The position numbers and the translations under genes were made by a program. Shown here piece after piece: positions 1-8,388 of a stretch of DNA of 33,586 nucleotides. This stretch comes from Bacteroidota bacterium (GTDB taxonomy: Bacteria > Bacteroidota > Bacteroidia > Bacteroidales > PUMT01). The notes below the pieces were generated by a model. It was not told the DNA's origin. It was given only the letters and a program-made list of their open reading frames with translations, and ran no database searches. Numbering within the stretch: the stretch's first letter is position 1; every line of letters begins with the position of its first letter. Where the stretch lies: positions 1 to 33,586 of the forward strand of contig PUMT01000175.1 of the NCBI GenBank assembly GCA_003551495.1, in the 5' to 3' direction.

Positions 1-70
1 CAACTTCATTATGAAATTTTTTTCCATCTGTATGTGTGTATTTTTGGATAAAAATTTCATAATGAAGTTG
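1..70. repeat. Long AT-rich hairpin, copy 1
   Basis: Positions 1-21 are perfectly complementary to 50-70. After one mismatch (22/49) the stem continues with 23-26 against 45-48, leaving an 18-nt loop (27-44) that contains TGTGTGTATTT at 33-43. The stem begins at the window edge and may extend further left. A second hairpin with the same loop word lies at 112-156. It could be a dispersed palindromic repeat, an RNA structure or a terminator for the gene to the left. I see no coding potential here. Confidence 0.75.
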
Positions 71-111
71 CAAAATTTTGACTGACTGGAGTATACGCTT
101 CGCTTTATCTT

Positions 112-156
112 AAAAATTTTTCATCTTGTCTGTGTGTATTTAGCTGAAAAATTTTT
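112..156. repeat. AT-rich hairpin, copy 2, abutting a promoter
   Basis: AAAAATTTTTCA (112-123) pairs perfectly with TGAAAAATTTTT (145-156). One mismatch (124/144) is followed by two more pairs (125-126 with 142-143). The loop carries TGTGTGTATTT at 131-141, the same word as in the hairpin at 1-70. AAAAATTTTTCAT also occurs twice as a direct repeat (112-124 and 147-159). The right arm ends 5 bp before the -7 element of the radical SAM gene, so the hairpin occupies that promoter's spacer and -33 region. Confidence 0.7.
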
Positions 157-160
157 CATG

Positions 161-168
161 TATATTTG
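161..168 (+). promoter_or_regulatory. -7 element for the radical SAM gene
   Basis: TATATTTG matches the Bacteroidota -7 consensus TAnnTTTG, 18 bp before the ATG at 187. No clean TTG is seen at -33; the nearest is TTTA at 139-142. Because the element overlaps the upstream in-frame TTG (166), it argues for the ATG start. The surrounding 15 bases (156-170) recur exactly in the promoter of the sugar transferase gene at 9468-9482 on the minus strand. Confidence 0.6.
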
Positions 169-186
169 CCTTTTTTATTTTTCCTG

Positions 187-966
187 ATGGCTACTTTTCT
201 TTTCGATAAAATAGTGTTTGGCCCGGTTAAAAGCAGAAGACTGGGAATATCTTTGGGAATAAACCTTTTACCGACAAACTCAAAGTGGTGCAGTTTCAAT
301 TGTATATACTGCGAATGCGGTTGGACTTCCCCCCCGCCGTATAATAAAAATCTTTTTCCTTCAAGGGAAAAAGTCCGGCAGGACCTCAGGAAGATGCTCA
401 TCAATATGAAACAGGAAGGTGACCGTCCGGATGTAATCACATTTGCAGGCAATGGTGAACCTACCATACATCCCGGGTTTTCAGGCATTATTGACGATAC
501 GGTTTCCTTGCGGAACGAGTTTTTCAGGGATGCACGAATTGCAGTTCTTTCAAATGCCAGCATGATACACAAAAATGAAGTATTCATGGCTCTGAAAAAA
601 GTTGATCAGAATATCCTTAAGCTTGATTCGGGAATTGAAGCCACCATAAGGTTTTTAAATCAGCCTCCTCCTGAATTCAGGCTGAAAGAAGCTGTAGAAA
701 AGCTAATGCTTTTCAGGGGCGATTTCATTCTCCAGACTTTGTTCATAAACGGAACATACAAAAACAAAGTAATTGACAATACTACTGAAAGTGAACTGAA
801 TGCATGGCTGCCGCTGGTCAGGAAGTTAAGGCCACGTGAAGTTATGATTTACACAATTGCACGGGATACACCGGTCAGGGGATTGAAAAAGGTTTCACCC
901 GAAAAGCTCAGGGAAATTGCAAAAAAGGTAGAAGGCTTCGGAATACCTGTAAGTATATCCTCCTGA
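187..966 (+). CDS. Radical SAM protein, COG0731-like
   Basis: This 259-residue protein has the radical SAM cluster motif CX3CX2C as C35, C39 and C42 (CSFNCIYC), which should bind a [4Fe-4S] cluster and SAM. The N-terminus FGPVKSRRLGISLGINLLP and the GNGEPT segment (88-93), which in this superfamily helps bind SAM, are typical of the wybutosine-related COG0731 radical SAM group. The substrate is not known. I chose the ATG at 187; an in-frame TTG at 166 would overlap the -7 element. The next gene begins 38 bp downstream on the same strand. The family assignment is firm; the function is open. Confidence 0.85.
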   Translation: MATFLFDKIVFGPVKSRRLGISLGINLLPTNSKWCSFNCIYCECGWTSPPPYNKNLFPSREKVRQDLRKMLINMKQEGDRPDVITFAGNGEPTIHPGFSGIIDDTVSLRNEFFRDARIAVLSNASMIHKNEVFMALKKVDQNILKLDSGIEATIRFLNQPPPEFRLKEAVEKLMLFRGDFILQTLFINGTYKNKVIDNTTESELNAWLPLVRKLRPREVMIYTIARDTPVRGLKKVSPEKLREIAKKVEGFGIPVSISS

Positions 967-1004
967 GGATATGAAATGAACAATACATATTAACACAGGC
1001 TAAA

Positions 1005-2105
1005 TTGTCGGTTGTCCGGAAAAAGAAAATAGTGGTTTGTCCCCTGGACTGGGGGCTGGGACATGCTACCCGCATGATGCCACTGATAACCTTTTTAAAA
1101 AGGGATTTTCAGGTAATAGTAGCTGCAGGGGGTAATGCCCGTTCAGTGATTATATACTCGTTCCCGGAATTGCAGTGCCTGAGTTTGCCGGGAATGAAAA
1201 TAAGCTATTCCGGAAAGAATATACTGAAGAGATTGTTTGCGATTGCTCCCCTTTTTATCTATCACTCTGTCAAAGAGCATTTCCTTTTCCGTAAAATAGT
1301 TGATCAAATCGAGCCCGATATAATTATATCAGATAACAGGTACGGTATTTTCAGCAGAAAAAAATTCAGTATACTGATTACTCATCAGCTTTTCGTATCA
1401 CTCCCGCAGGGAATGAAATTTTTACAACCGGCTGTTTCTTGTCTTCTCAGAAAAGCCGGTTATTTTTTTAACGAATGCTGGATCCCTGACATCCCGGGCA
1501 ATTACAGCCTTTCAGGCTCCCTGTCAGCTCCGGCCGGTCTAACCGGAAAATATTTTCATGCGGGCTGGCTAAGCCATTTTTCAGTTATAAAATATTCCTC
1601 TACTGCCGGAGTAACCCAAAAATGGCAGGTTATTGCCATTATTTCCGGCCCGGAACCACAGAGGTCTGCACTTGAAAGTATTCTTGCAAATCAACTTTCT
1701 TCAGCCCCTTTTCGTTCACTTATGGTATGCGGCCGTCCTTCAAAAATGAACCATTCTGTTATCCGTTGGGGGAATCTGGAAAAAGTTCCATATATGAATG
1801 CAGGTGAACTTTTGCATGCAATAAGCAGGTCTGGGACAGTTATTTGCCGCAGCGGTTACAGCTCCATTGCAGATATAGCGACAATAGGGAAAAAAGCAAT
1901 TTTTATCCCCACTCCCGGACAGCCCGAACAGGAGTACCTGGCCAGGAGACTTGAAGGAAAGGGATGGTATTACTATGAAAAACAGGATAGCTTCAATCTG
2001 ATTCGTGCTCTTGCCAGATCCGAAAAATACGTGTTTCCTGCTTCAGGAAGGAAAATCAGTTTGCTGGCAGACCTGATCAAAAGACTAAAATATCAAAAAA
2101 TATAG
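1005..2105 (+). CDS. Glycosyltransferase, MurG/GT28-like (GT-B fold)
   Basis: This 366-residue protein has the GT-B layout of the MurG/UDP-glycosyltransferase group. It has an N-terminal GLGHATR acceptor-side motif (17-23, with the conserved His20). The C-terminal donor-side segment has CRSGYSS (281-287) and GQPEQEYLARRL (305-316), where MurG-like enzymes hold the nucleotide sugar. It has no signal peptide and no long membrane helix, so it probably works at the inner face of the membrane. The substrate is unknown. The only possible early starts are TTG (1005) and GTG (1032): an in-frame stop lies at 972 and no ATG follows. TTG keeps the usual few residues before VCPLDWGLGH. Its 3' end overlaps the convergent PAP2-like gene by 13 bp. 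Confidence 0.8.
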   Translation: MSVVRKKKIVVCPLDWGLGHATRMMPLITFLKRDFQVIVAAGGNARSVIIYSFPELQCLSLPGMKISYSGKNILKRLFAIAPLFIYHSVKEHFLFRKIVDQIEPDIIISDNRYGIFSRKKFSILITHQLFVSLPQGMKFLQPAVSCLLRKAGYFFNECWIPDIPGNYSLSGSLSAPAGLTGKYFHAGWLSHFSVIKYSSTAGVTQKWQVIAIISGPEPQRSALESILANQLSSAPFRSLMVCGRPSKMNHSVIRWGNLEKVPYMNAGELLHAISRSGTVICRSGYSSIADIATIGKKAIFIPTPGQPEQEYLARRLEGKGWYYYEKQDSFNLIRALARSEKYVFPASGRKISLLADLIKRLKYQKI

Positions 2106-2695
2106 AAAACCATTATCATAATTGCAGCCCCTGCAAGAAACCCTGAATAAACCTGCCGGGGATTGTGGGCTTTCAGTTCAATTCTTGAAAAACCGGTTAA
2201 CCCGGCAACCAGGATTACAGGAACAAGAATAGCGAAGAGGTTCACTGAATAGGTGAAAGAAAGTGAAAGAACCAGTCCGGCAAGCCCCCCAATACCAACC
2301 ATATGTGCACTGATTTTCCATACGGTTGAAACAAGGAATACAACTGCAACTGAAACAACAACACCCTTCATAAAAAGGAAAATGGGTTCGGGTAAAAAAT
2401 CGTAAATAAGCAGGTAGGTGAAAAAGTAAACGACAAGGGTAAAAAAAAGTGGAAGCAATCTCTCCTTCAGAGAATTCATCTGAACACTTCCAATCATCCT
2501 GAAAAGTAGAAAAAGGGGGATAAAGCAGATCGGGAGCAAAAAAGTCCCTGAAAAAATTATCAGAAAAATTGCCCTCTTTTGTTCAAATGTCAAATTCCAT
2601 AAATTGATGCCGGAAGAGAATATCAGCAAAATGCCGAATGAAGTCATCAACAATGGGTGAAAAAAAAATGAAAAAACTTTAGCGGCATTAAGCAT
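2093..2695 (-). CDS. PAP2-like multi-pass membrane protein, divergent active site
   Basis: This 200-residue, very hydrophobic protein has about six membrane segments. It resembles the PAP2 phosphatase family (lipid phosphates, undecaprenyl-PP). The canonical motifs are altered: motif 1 is reduced to KERLLP (77-82), motif 2 PSGH reads ISAH (128-131), and motif 3 SRX5HX3D reads SRX5HX3Q with S170, R171, H177 and Q181. Both histidines are kept. It starts 20 bp after rpoN on the same strand, so the two are probably co-transcribed. It may be a phosphatase with a changed mechanism or a non-catalytic relative. The family call is moderately sure. Confidence 0.65.
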   Translation of the reverse strand: MLNAAKVFSFFFHPLLMTSFGILLIFSSGINLWNLTFEQKRAIFLIIFSGTFLLPICFIPLFLLFRMIGSVQMNSLKERLLPLFFTLVVYFFTYLLIYDFLPEPIFLFMKGVVVSVAVVFLVSTVWKISAHMVGIGGLAGLVLSLSFTYSVNLFAILVPVILVAGLTGFSRIELKAHNPRQVYSGFLAGAAIMIMVFYIF

Positions 2696-2715
2696 ATAGT
2701 ATTAAAAAAACAATT

Positions 2716-4173
2716 TTACAATACCTTTCTTAATCTGGCTACAGGAATGTTAAGTTGTTCACGGTATTTTGCAACTGTTCGCCTTGCTATATTGTAACCT
2801 TTTTCCTTCAGGATGGCAGTAAGTTTTTCGTCAGTTACCGGTTTACGCTTGTCTTCATTATCTATGCATTCTTTAAGGATAGTTTTGATCTCCCTTGTTG
2901 ATACCTCTTCACCAGCTTCGTTTTGCAGACCCTCAGAAAAAAAATACTTAAGCGGAAATATTCCGAAATGAGTCTGTATATATTTGCTATTGGCAACCCT
3001 GCTCACCGTGGATATATCCAGTCCCGTTCTTTCTGCAATATCCTTAAGTATCATAGGTCTCAACTTTGTTTCATCCCCATCGGCAAAAAACTCCCTCTGG
3101 TATTCAAGTATCGCGTTCATTGTTACCATTAATGTATTCTGCCTTTGAACGATCGCATCAATAAACCATTTTGCCGAGTCAAGTTTCTGCTTTACAAAAG
3201 ATAATGTCTCCCTGTCTTTTTTCGTCCTGCTCTCTTTTTTAATGCTGATATTTTCCAGCATATCACAATATGTCCTGTTCAGCTTAAGATCGGGAATATT
3301 CCGTGTATTAAGGCTAAGAATGAACTCCCCGTCAACATAGTCGAGAATAAAATCGGGCACAATCTGGTATGAAGGATTGCTGACAGAATCACTGTACAGG
3401 CTGCCCGGCTTAGGGTTCAACCTGAGGATCTCTTTAATTGCACCTTTCAGTTCTTCCTCTGTTATATTAAGTTTTTTTGAGATTTTGTCATAATGCTTTT
3501 TAATAAACTCCTTGAAACACTGACTTAAAATTCTTTGTGCAAGTTTTACAGGTTCGCTATCCTGATCTTTACGTTCTATCTGAAGCAGGAGGCATTCCTG
3601 AAGATCGCGTGCACCTACACCAGGCGGATCAAAATCCTGTATTATTTTGAGAATTTCGTAAAGCTCTGCTTCATCAGTTTTGATATTCTGGGAAAATACA
3701 AGGTCGTCGGCAATTGCATCAAGACGCCTCCTCAGGTATCCGTCCTCATCAAGATTCCCAAGTATATGCCTGGCAAGCATCTGGCTGCGCTCATCCATTG
3801 AATATAGGCCAAGTTGACTTTCCAGATGTGACCTGAATGTTGATTCAGTTCCCAGGGGTATTTCCTCCCTTTTATCATCCCTGGAGTAATTGCTTACATT
3901 AAGCTTGTAGGCAGGAGTTTCATCATCCTCAATATAATCTTCAAGTGAAAACTCATCCTGGTTTTCCTCAATGTTCTCATCACCAGCATTCTCTTCATTC
4001 ACGGCTTCTTCAGTTGCAGATTCCTCACCTTCCTCCAATGCTGGATTCTCCTCCAGTTCTTTCTTGATCCTTTGTTCAAGCTGAATGGCGGGTATCTCAA
4101 GCAGCTTTATCATCTGAATCTGCTGCGGCGAGAGTTTCTGAAGAAGTTTCTGCTGTAGTCTTTGCTTTAACAT
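2716..4173 (-). CDS. rpoN: RNA polymerase sigma-54 factor
   Basis: This 485-residue sigma-54 directs RNA polymerase to -24/-12 promoters and needs an AAA+ activator to open them. Region I is clear at the N-terminus (KLSPQQIQMIKLLEIP, about residues 13-28), followed by an acidic region II (about 45-86). Next come the core-binding and HTH regions (LDISTVSRVANSKYIQT). The diagnostic RpoN box ARRTVAKYR lies at 463-471. The length is normal. It is the first gene of a likely two-gene unit with the PAP2-like gene. The 114-bp gap before it (4174-4287) shows no convincing promoter. No sigma-54 activator gene is in the window. Confidence 0.97.
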   Translation of the reverse strand: MLKQRLQQKLLQKLSPQQIQMIKLLEIPAIQLEQRIKKELEENPALEEGEESATEEAVNEENAGDENIEENQDEFSLEDYIEDDETPAYKLNVSNYSRDDKREEIPLGTESTFRSHLESQLGLYSMDERSQMLARHILGNLDEDGYLRRRLDAIADDLVFSQNIKTDEAELYEILKIIQDFDPPGVGARDLQECLLLQIERKDQDSEPVKLAQRILSQCFKEFIKKHYDKISKKLNITEEELKGAIKEILRLNPKPGSLYSDSVSNPSYQIVPDFILDYVDGEFILSLNTRNIPDLKLNRTYCDMLENISIKKESRTKKDRETLSFVKQKLDSAKWFIDAIVQRQNTLMVTMNAILEYQREFFADGDETKLRPMILKDIAERTGLDISTVSRVANSKYIQTHFGIFPLKYFFSEGLQNEAGEEVSTREIKTILKECIDNEDKRKPVTDEKLTAILKEKGYNIARRTVAKYREQLNIPVARLRKVL

Positions 4174-4287
4174 ATCTTTTCAGCATTCTTTTCCTGCAGG
4201 CAATTTACTAAATTTTCAGATATTAAGTTATAAGAACCTTTTAACTTGCAACGTAATCCAGGGAATTAATATGCAACAGGTTATAAA

Positions 4288-5685
4288 TCAGAATTCAGCA
4301 TTTTTGGGAGTTCTTGGAAACGGGATAACATCACGTATATTCCCCATGCCCGTAACAAAAAGCATCAATCGTTCGAATCCCAGTCCGAAACCACTATGCG
4401 GGGCAGTTCCAAACCGTCGTGTATCAAGATACCACCACAACTCTTCTTTCGGTATATTGAGTTCCTGAATTCTTTTCTCAAGTTTTTCAAGGTCCTCTTC
4501 CCTTTGCGAGCCACCAATTATTTCTCCTATCTTAGGAAAAAGCACATCCATAGCTCTTACAGTTTTCCCGTCATCGTTCTGCTTCATATAAAAAGCTTTA
4601 ATATCCCTGGGATAGCCTGTAATTATCACAGGTTTTCCAAAGTGATTTTCAACAAGATAACGCTCGTGTTCTGATTGCAGATCGGCGCCCCAGTGAACAG
4701 GAAACTCAAATTCTTTCCCTGACGTCGACAAGATATCTATTGCTTCATTGTAGGTGATCCTTATGAAATCATTTTCTGCAACATGTTTTATGCGTTCGAT
4801 CAGGTCCCTGTCATACATCTCAGTCAGAAATTCAAGATCTTCACGGCACTCATCCAGCAACCTCACCAACAGGTATTTTAAAAACTCTTCTGCAAGATCC
4901 ATATTATCTTCAATATCGTAAAATGCCATCTCAGGCTCAATCATCCAGAATTCTGCAAGGTGCCTTGGAGTATTCGAATTCTCTGCACGAAAAGTTGGCC
5001 CGAATGTATATACATCCGAAAGTGCAAGAGCCCCAAGTTCGGCTTCAAGTTGGCCTGAAACGGTAAGATTGGTTTCGCGTCCGAAGAAATCCTCGCGGTA
5101 GTCAATTCTGTTTCCATTTGTTCTGGGCGGATTTGAAATATCAAGTGTTGTAACACGGAACATTTCACCTGCACCTTCAGCATCAGCTCCTGTTATTATC
5201 GGAGTGTGCAGGTATAAGAAACCTTTATCGTTAAAAAATTTGTGAATTGCATAAGCAAGTGCATGGCGTATTCGGAGTACGGCTCCAAAAGTGTTGGTTC
5301 TGGGACGCAAGTGTGCAATTTCCCTTAAAAATTCGAGTGTGTGACCCTTCTTTTGCAATGGATACTTCAACGGATCTGCAGGACCGTAAAGTTCCAAATT
5401 CCCGGCAAGGATCTCCACATTTTGGCCTTTGCCCATACTTTCTTTAAGTTCACCGGTAACCGAAATACAAGCTCCGGTTGTAATTTTTTTAAGAAACTCT
5501 TCACCAAATTGAGGAACATCTGCAACTATTTGAATGTTTTTTATAGTAGATCCGTCGTTCAGGGAAATAAAAGCGATCTTTTTATTTCCCCTGCGGGTAC
5601 GGACCCATCCCTTTACAGTTATTTCCGTTCCAAACTCTTTCGATAAAAGGGCTTCCCTGACCCTGGTTCTTGCTTTGATTCCCAT
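4288..5685 (-). CDS. asnS: Asparaginyl-tRNA synthetase
   Basis: This 465-residue class IIb synthetase attaches Asn to tRNA-Asn. It has an N-terminal OB-fold anticodon-binding domain (about 20-110), motif 2 with [21 protein letters not shown], and motif 3 [29 protein letters not shown] at the C-terminus. I chose the ATG at 5685, which gives the usual bacterial length. A GTG at 5733 would add 16 residues, but that extension is mostly the 18-bp palindrome at 5702-5719 and is more likely untranslated leader. The gene is divergent from gldA. A -7 element about 125 bp upstream and two hairpins suggest leader-based control. Confidence 0.96.
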   Translation of the reverse strand: MGIKARTRVREALLSKEFGTEITVKGWVRTRRGNKKIAFISLNDGSTIKNIQIVADVPQFGEEFLKKITTGACISVTGELKESMGKGQNVEILAGNLELYGPADPLKYPLQKKGHTLEFLREIAHLRPRTNTFGAVLRIRHALAYAIHKFFNDKGFLYLHTPIITGADAEGAGEMFRVTTLDISNPPRTNGNRIDYREDFFGRETNLTVSGQLEAELGALALSDVYTFGPTFRAENSNTPRHLAEFWMIEPEMAFYDIEDNMDLAEEFLKYLLVRLLDECREDLEFLTEMYDRDLIERIKHVAENDFIRITYNEAIDILSTSGKEFEFPVHWGADLQSEHERYLVENHFGKPVIITGYPRDIKAFYMKQNDDGKTVRAMDVLFPKIGEIIGGSQREEDLEKLEKRIQELNIPKEELWWYLDTRRFGTAPHSGFGLGFERLMLFVTGMGNIRDVIPFPRTPKNAEF

Positions 5686-5701
5686 TAATTTTATTTTAGT
5701 T

Positions 5702-5776
5702 AAAACTGTTAACAGTTTTTCATATTTCTTCACTTGCCGGGGAAACAGCTCTTAAACTGATTCAACTATCCCCGGC
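5702..5776 (-). promoter_or_regulatory. Structured 5' leader of asnS (two hairpins)
   Basis: AAAACTGTTAACAGTTTT at 5702-5719 is a perfect 18-bp palindrome ending 17 bp before the asnS ATG. As RNA it would form a 7-bp stem with a TTAA loop. Further upstream, GCCGGGGA (5736-5743) and TCCCCGGC (5769-5776) form a perfect 8-bp GC-rich stem with a 25-nt loop. A second GCCGG segment just outside (about 5780-5790) could compete for pairing. Both lie between the predicted start of transcription and the gene. The function is inferred only from this structure. Confidence 0.5.
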
Positions 5777-5809
5777 TGACTGCCTCCGGCTATTTGTTAT
5801 TGTTCCCTG

Positions 5810-5817
5810 CAAAATTA
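5810..5817 (-). promoter_or_regulatory. -7 element for asnS
   Basis: On the minus strand this reads TAATTTTG, an exact TAnnTTTG match. No TTG is seen at a proper -33 distance. Transcription from here would give a leader of about 115-120 nt that contains both hairpins at 5702-5776. Confidence 0.45.
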
Positions 5818-5860
5818 GTATTTTGATTCAAATAATCCTGAAATGCCCAAAAAATCGGTT

Positions 5861-5890
5861 TTGGCACTTGTCTTATTTTTCTTATTTTCG
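5861..5890 (+). promoter_or_regulatory. Possible promoter for gldA
   Basis: TTG at 5861-5863 is followed after 19 bp by TATTTTCG (5883-5890), one mismatch from TAnnTTTG. It ends 26 bp before the gldA start. The TTG lies in the right arm of a weak hairpin (5844-5852 with 5859-5866, one bulge). Confidence 0.35.
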
Positions 5891-5916
5891 TGTAATTATA
5901 CTATACCATTTCATCC

Positions 5917-6819
5917 ATGTCAGTTGTTGTAAATAATGTCACCAAATTATACGGAAAACAGAAGGCACTTGACAATGTCTCATTCAAAATCAACACAGGT
6001 GAGATTCTGGGTTTTCTTGGCCCCAATGGTGCAGGCAAAACAACTATGATGAAGATAATCACAGGTTATCTGCCTGCAACATCAGGTTCTGTCACCATCA
6101 ACGGCAGAGAAGTAAGAAACAATCTGAGGGAAATAAAGCAAAAAGTGGGCTACCTGCCAGAAAACAATCCGTTGTACCCCGAAATGTATGTACAGGAGTA
6201 TCTCCGTTTTGTAGCAGATCTTTTCGGAGTGGAAAAAAAAGACAGGCTGGTGGCGGATACTATAGAAATTACCGGACTTGGCAAGGAAAAACACAAAAAG
6301 ATCGGGGTACTGTCCAAAGGTTACCGCCAACGTGTAGGTCTTGCACATGTTCTTATCCACGACCCGGAAGTGCTTATTCTGGATGAACCTACTTCCGGAT
6401 TGGACCCCAACCAGATAGTTGAGATAAGAAATCTTATATCCAGTGCAGGCAAGGAAAAAACTGTGATGCTTTCAACTCACATAATGCAGGAGGTTGAAGC
6501 AATATGTCAGAGAATAATCATTATCAACAAAGGAAGAATTGTAGCCGACCGGGAAACAGGCAGGATTGATTCGGGTATTTCCGGAGCAGCAGTAGTAGTT
6601 GAATTCAGCGGTGAGGCTGAAGAATCTCAACTGCTTTCAATCCCCGGGGCATCAAAGGCATTCAGGGTTGAAAAAAACAAATGGATTATTGAAAGTTCAG
6701 GCCCCGGTGACATCAGAACCGGTATATTCAGATTTGCTGTCGATAATAATCTCACCGTATTATACCTTCAAAAACAGGAAAAAACACTTGAGCAATTGTT
6801 CAGGGAACTTACTGAATAA
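5917..6819 (+). CDS. gldA: ABC transporter ATP-binding protein, GldA-like
   Basis: This 300-residue ABC ATPase has Walker A GPNGAGKT (35-42), the signature LSKGYRQRV (132-140), Walker B plus D-loop VLILDEPTSGLDP (152-164) and the switch His188 (STHIM). The overall sequence and the C-terminal extension of about 80 residues fit the GldA group of Bacteroidota. In gliding species GldA works with the membrane proteins GldF and GldG; many non-gliding Bacteroidota keep it. No membrane subunit is encoded next to it here, so the partner genes must lie elsewhere. Its ATPase role is certain; the gliding name rests on similarity only. Confidence 0.85.
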   Translation: MSVVVNNVTKLYGKQKALDNVSFKINTGEILGFLGPNGAGKTTMMKIITGYLPATSGSVTINGREVRNNLREIKQKVGYLPENNPLYPEMYVQEYLRFVADLFGVEKKDRLVADTIEITGLGKEKHKKIGVLSKGYRQRVGLAHVLIHDPEVLILDEPTSGLDPNQIVEIRNLISSAGKEKTVMLSTHIMQEVEAICQRIIIINKGRIVADRETGRIDSGISGAAVVVEFSGEAEESQLLSIPGASKAFRVEKNKWIIESSGPGDIRTGIFRFAVDNNLTVLYLQKQEKTLEQLFRELTE

Positions 6820-6902
6820 CAGTTTAAATTATTTCAAACCCCTGTTTGTCCCGCTGAATCACTAATTACACAGAAGTTAGCTGAGCAACCCTCAAAAAAG
6901 TT

Positions 6903-6933
6903 TTGGAATAGTGATTATTATTGAATAGGTTTG
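6903..6933 (+). promoter_or_regulatory. Promoter of metK
   Basis: TTG at 6903-6905 is followed after 20 bp by TAGGTTTG (6926-6933), an exact TAnnTTTG match with good spacing. Transcription would start near 6938-6941, a few bases before the SAM-II riboswitch, so the riboswitch would be the very 5' end of the transcript. Confidence 0.7.
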
Positions 6934-6944
6934 CACCTGTAAAA

Positions 6945-6998
6945 TTCTGGTGGAAAGATTTGACTGATTGCAACCACAGTAAAAAATGCTAAAACGTA
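6945..6998 (+). promoter_or_regulatory. SAM-II riboswitch in the metK leader
   Basis: The conserved blocks of the SAM-II (SAM-alpha) aptamer occur in order: a GTGG strand (6950-6953), GATTTGA (6957-6963), ATTGCAACCAC (6967-6977), an A-rich linker and GCTAAAACG (6988-6996). GTGG pairs with CCAC (6974-6977) to make P1, and the 3' GCTAAA block is where the pseudoknot forms. It sits behind a strong promoter and 80 nt ahead of metK, the enzyme that makes SAM, so feedback repression is the obvious role. I see no intrinsic terminator between the aptamer and the ATG, so the expression platform is unclear. Confidence 0.8.
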
Positions 6999-7077
6999 TT
7001 CTGCTGCCTTTTCCCAGTCACCATATTCCACAAGTATTAATTACTAAAAAGATTTTTTAACCTAAAAAATTAAAAAA

Positions 7078-8370
7078 ATGGGATATCTATTTACTTCAGA
7101 ATCGGTGTCTGAAGGGCACCCTGACAAGATAGCCGATCAGATTTCGGATGCACTGCTGGATGAATTCCTGAGAATTGATCCCGAATCGAAAGTTGCTTGT
7201 GAAACGATGGTCACTACAGGACTTATTATTTGCTGCGGGGAAGTCAATACATCCGGCTATATTGACATACAGCGTATTGCGAGGGGCGTGGTGAAGGAAA
7301 TAGGCTATACCCGTTCGGCCTATAAATTCGATGCCGAATCCTGCGGTGTGATATCTACCATTCACGAACAATCTCCAGATATAAGTCAGGGAGTTGTTAA
7401 GGAAAAGGAAGAAGAACAGGGGGCAGGCGACCAGGGAATGATGTTTGGATATGCAAACAGGGAGATGGATAATTATATGCCGGTACCAATTGAACTTGCA
7501 CATGTATTGCTTCAGGAACTGGCAGCCATAAGACACGAAGGTGAGTTGATGACTTATCTCCGTCCCGACTCAAAAGCCCAGGTAACAGTTGAATATAATT
7601 CAGACAATATCCCCAGTCGAATTGACACAATAGTCATCTCAACCCAGCATGATGAGTTTGACAGTGAAGAACAAATGCGAACTGTTATTGAAAAAGATAT
7701 TCGAAACATTTTGATCCCCAGGGCAAGAAAAGTGAGTTCCCTGCCGGAAAATATCAGGAAGTTGTTTGACGATGGTTTCAGGCTGCTTGTCAATCCAACC
7801 GGGAAATTTGTGATTGGAGGGCCTCATGGTGATACAGGCCTGACAGGAAGGAAAATAATAGTTGACACTTACGGAGGGAAAGGTGCACACGGCGGAGGTG
7901 CTTTTTCCGGAAAAGATCCGTCAAAGGTTGACCGCTCTGCTGCATATGCAACAAGGCATATTGCAAAGAATATGGTGGCAGCAGGTGTTGCAGATGAAAT
8001 GCTTGTTCAGGTAGCATACGCAATTGGCAAAGCCGAGCCCGTTGGTATCTTTGTCAACACTTACGGCACTTCGAAAGTCGATATGTCTGATCCCGAAATA
8101 GAATTAAAAATCAGAAAACTATTTGACCTGAGACCTTACGCAATCGTAAACAGACTTGGTCTTAAAAATCCCGTATATCAAGAAACCTCTAAATACGGGC
8201 ATTTTGGAAGAAGTCCTTATACCAGGGAAATAGAAGTATTTTACAATAACAAGGATACCTACACAAAAATGGTTGATGGAGAAAAGAAAATCTTTAAAAA
8301 AGTAGATTTCTTTTCATGGGAAAAACTCGATTATGTTGATGTGATAAAAAAAGAGTTTGGACTGGTTTAG
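7078..8370 (+). CDS. metK: S-adenosylmethionine synthetase
   Basis: This 430-residue enzyme makes SAM from methionine and ATP. It carries the N-terminal [12 protein letters not shown] (13-24), the ATP-binding [12 protein letters not shown] (115-126) and the phosphate-loop segment [18 protein letters not shown] (273-290). It is longer than the roughly 385-residue proteobacterial form because of insertions in the middle (about 190-235) and at the C-terminus, as is usual in Bacteroidota. It is preceded by a SAM-II riboswitch at 6945-6998 and a good promoter. It ends 18 bp from the convergent sugar transferase gene. Confidence 0.97.
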   Translation: MGYLFTSESVSEGHPDKIADQISDALLDEFLRIDPESKVACETMVTTGLIICCGEVNTSGYIDIQRIARGVVKEIGYTRSAYKFDAESCGVISTIHEQSPDISQGVVKEKEEEQGAGDQGMMFGYANREMDNYMPVPIELAHVLLQELAAIRHEGELMTYLRPDSKAQVTVEYNSDNIPSRIDTIVISTQHDEFDSEEQMRTVIEKDIRNILIPRARKVSSLPENIRKLFDDGFRLLVNPTGKFVIGGPHGDTGLTGRKIIVDTYGGKGAHGGGAFSGKDPSKVDRSAAYATRHIAKNMVAAGVADEMLVQVAYAIGKAEPVGIFVNTYGTSKVDMSDPEIELKIRKLFDLRPYAIVNRLGLKNPVYQETSKYGHFGRSPYTREIEVFYNNKDTYTKMVDGEKKIFKKVDFFSWEKLDYVDVIKKEFGLV

Positions 8371-8388
8371 CAGCAACAAAAAAGTCTG

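Noticed and set aside
5860-5880. Possible sigma-54 promoter (TGGCAC) before gldA
   Set aside because: No GC dinucleotide follows at the required 10-bp spacing, so the -12 half is missing.
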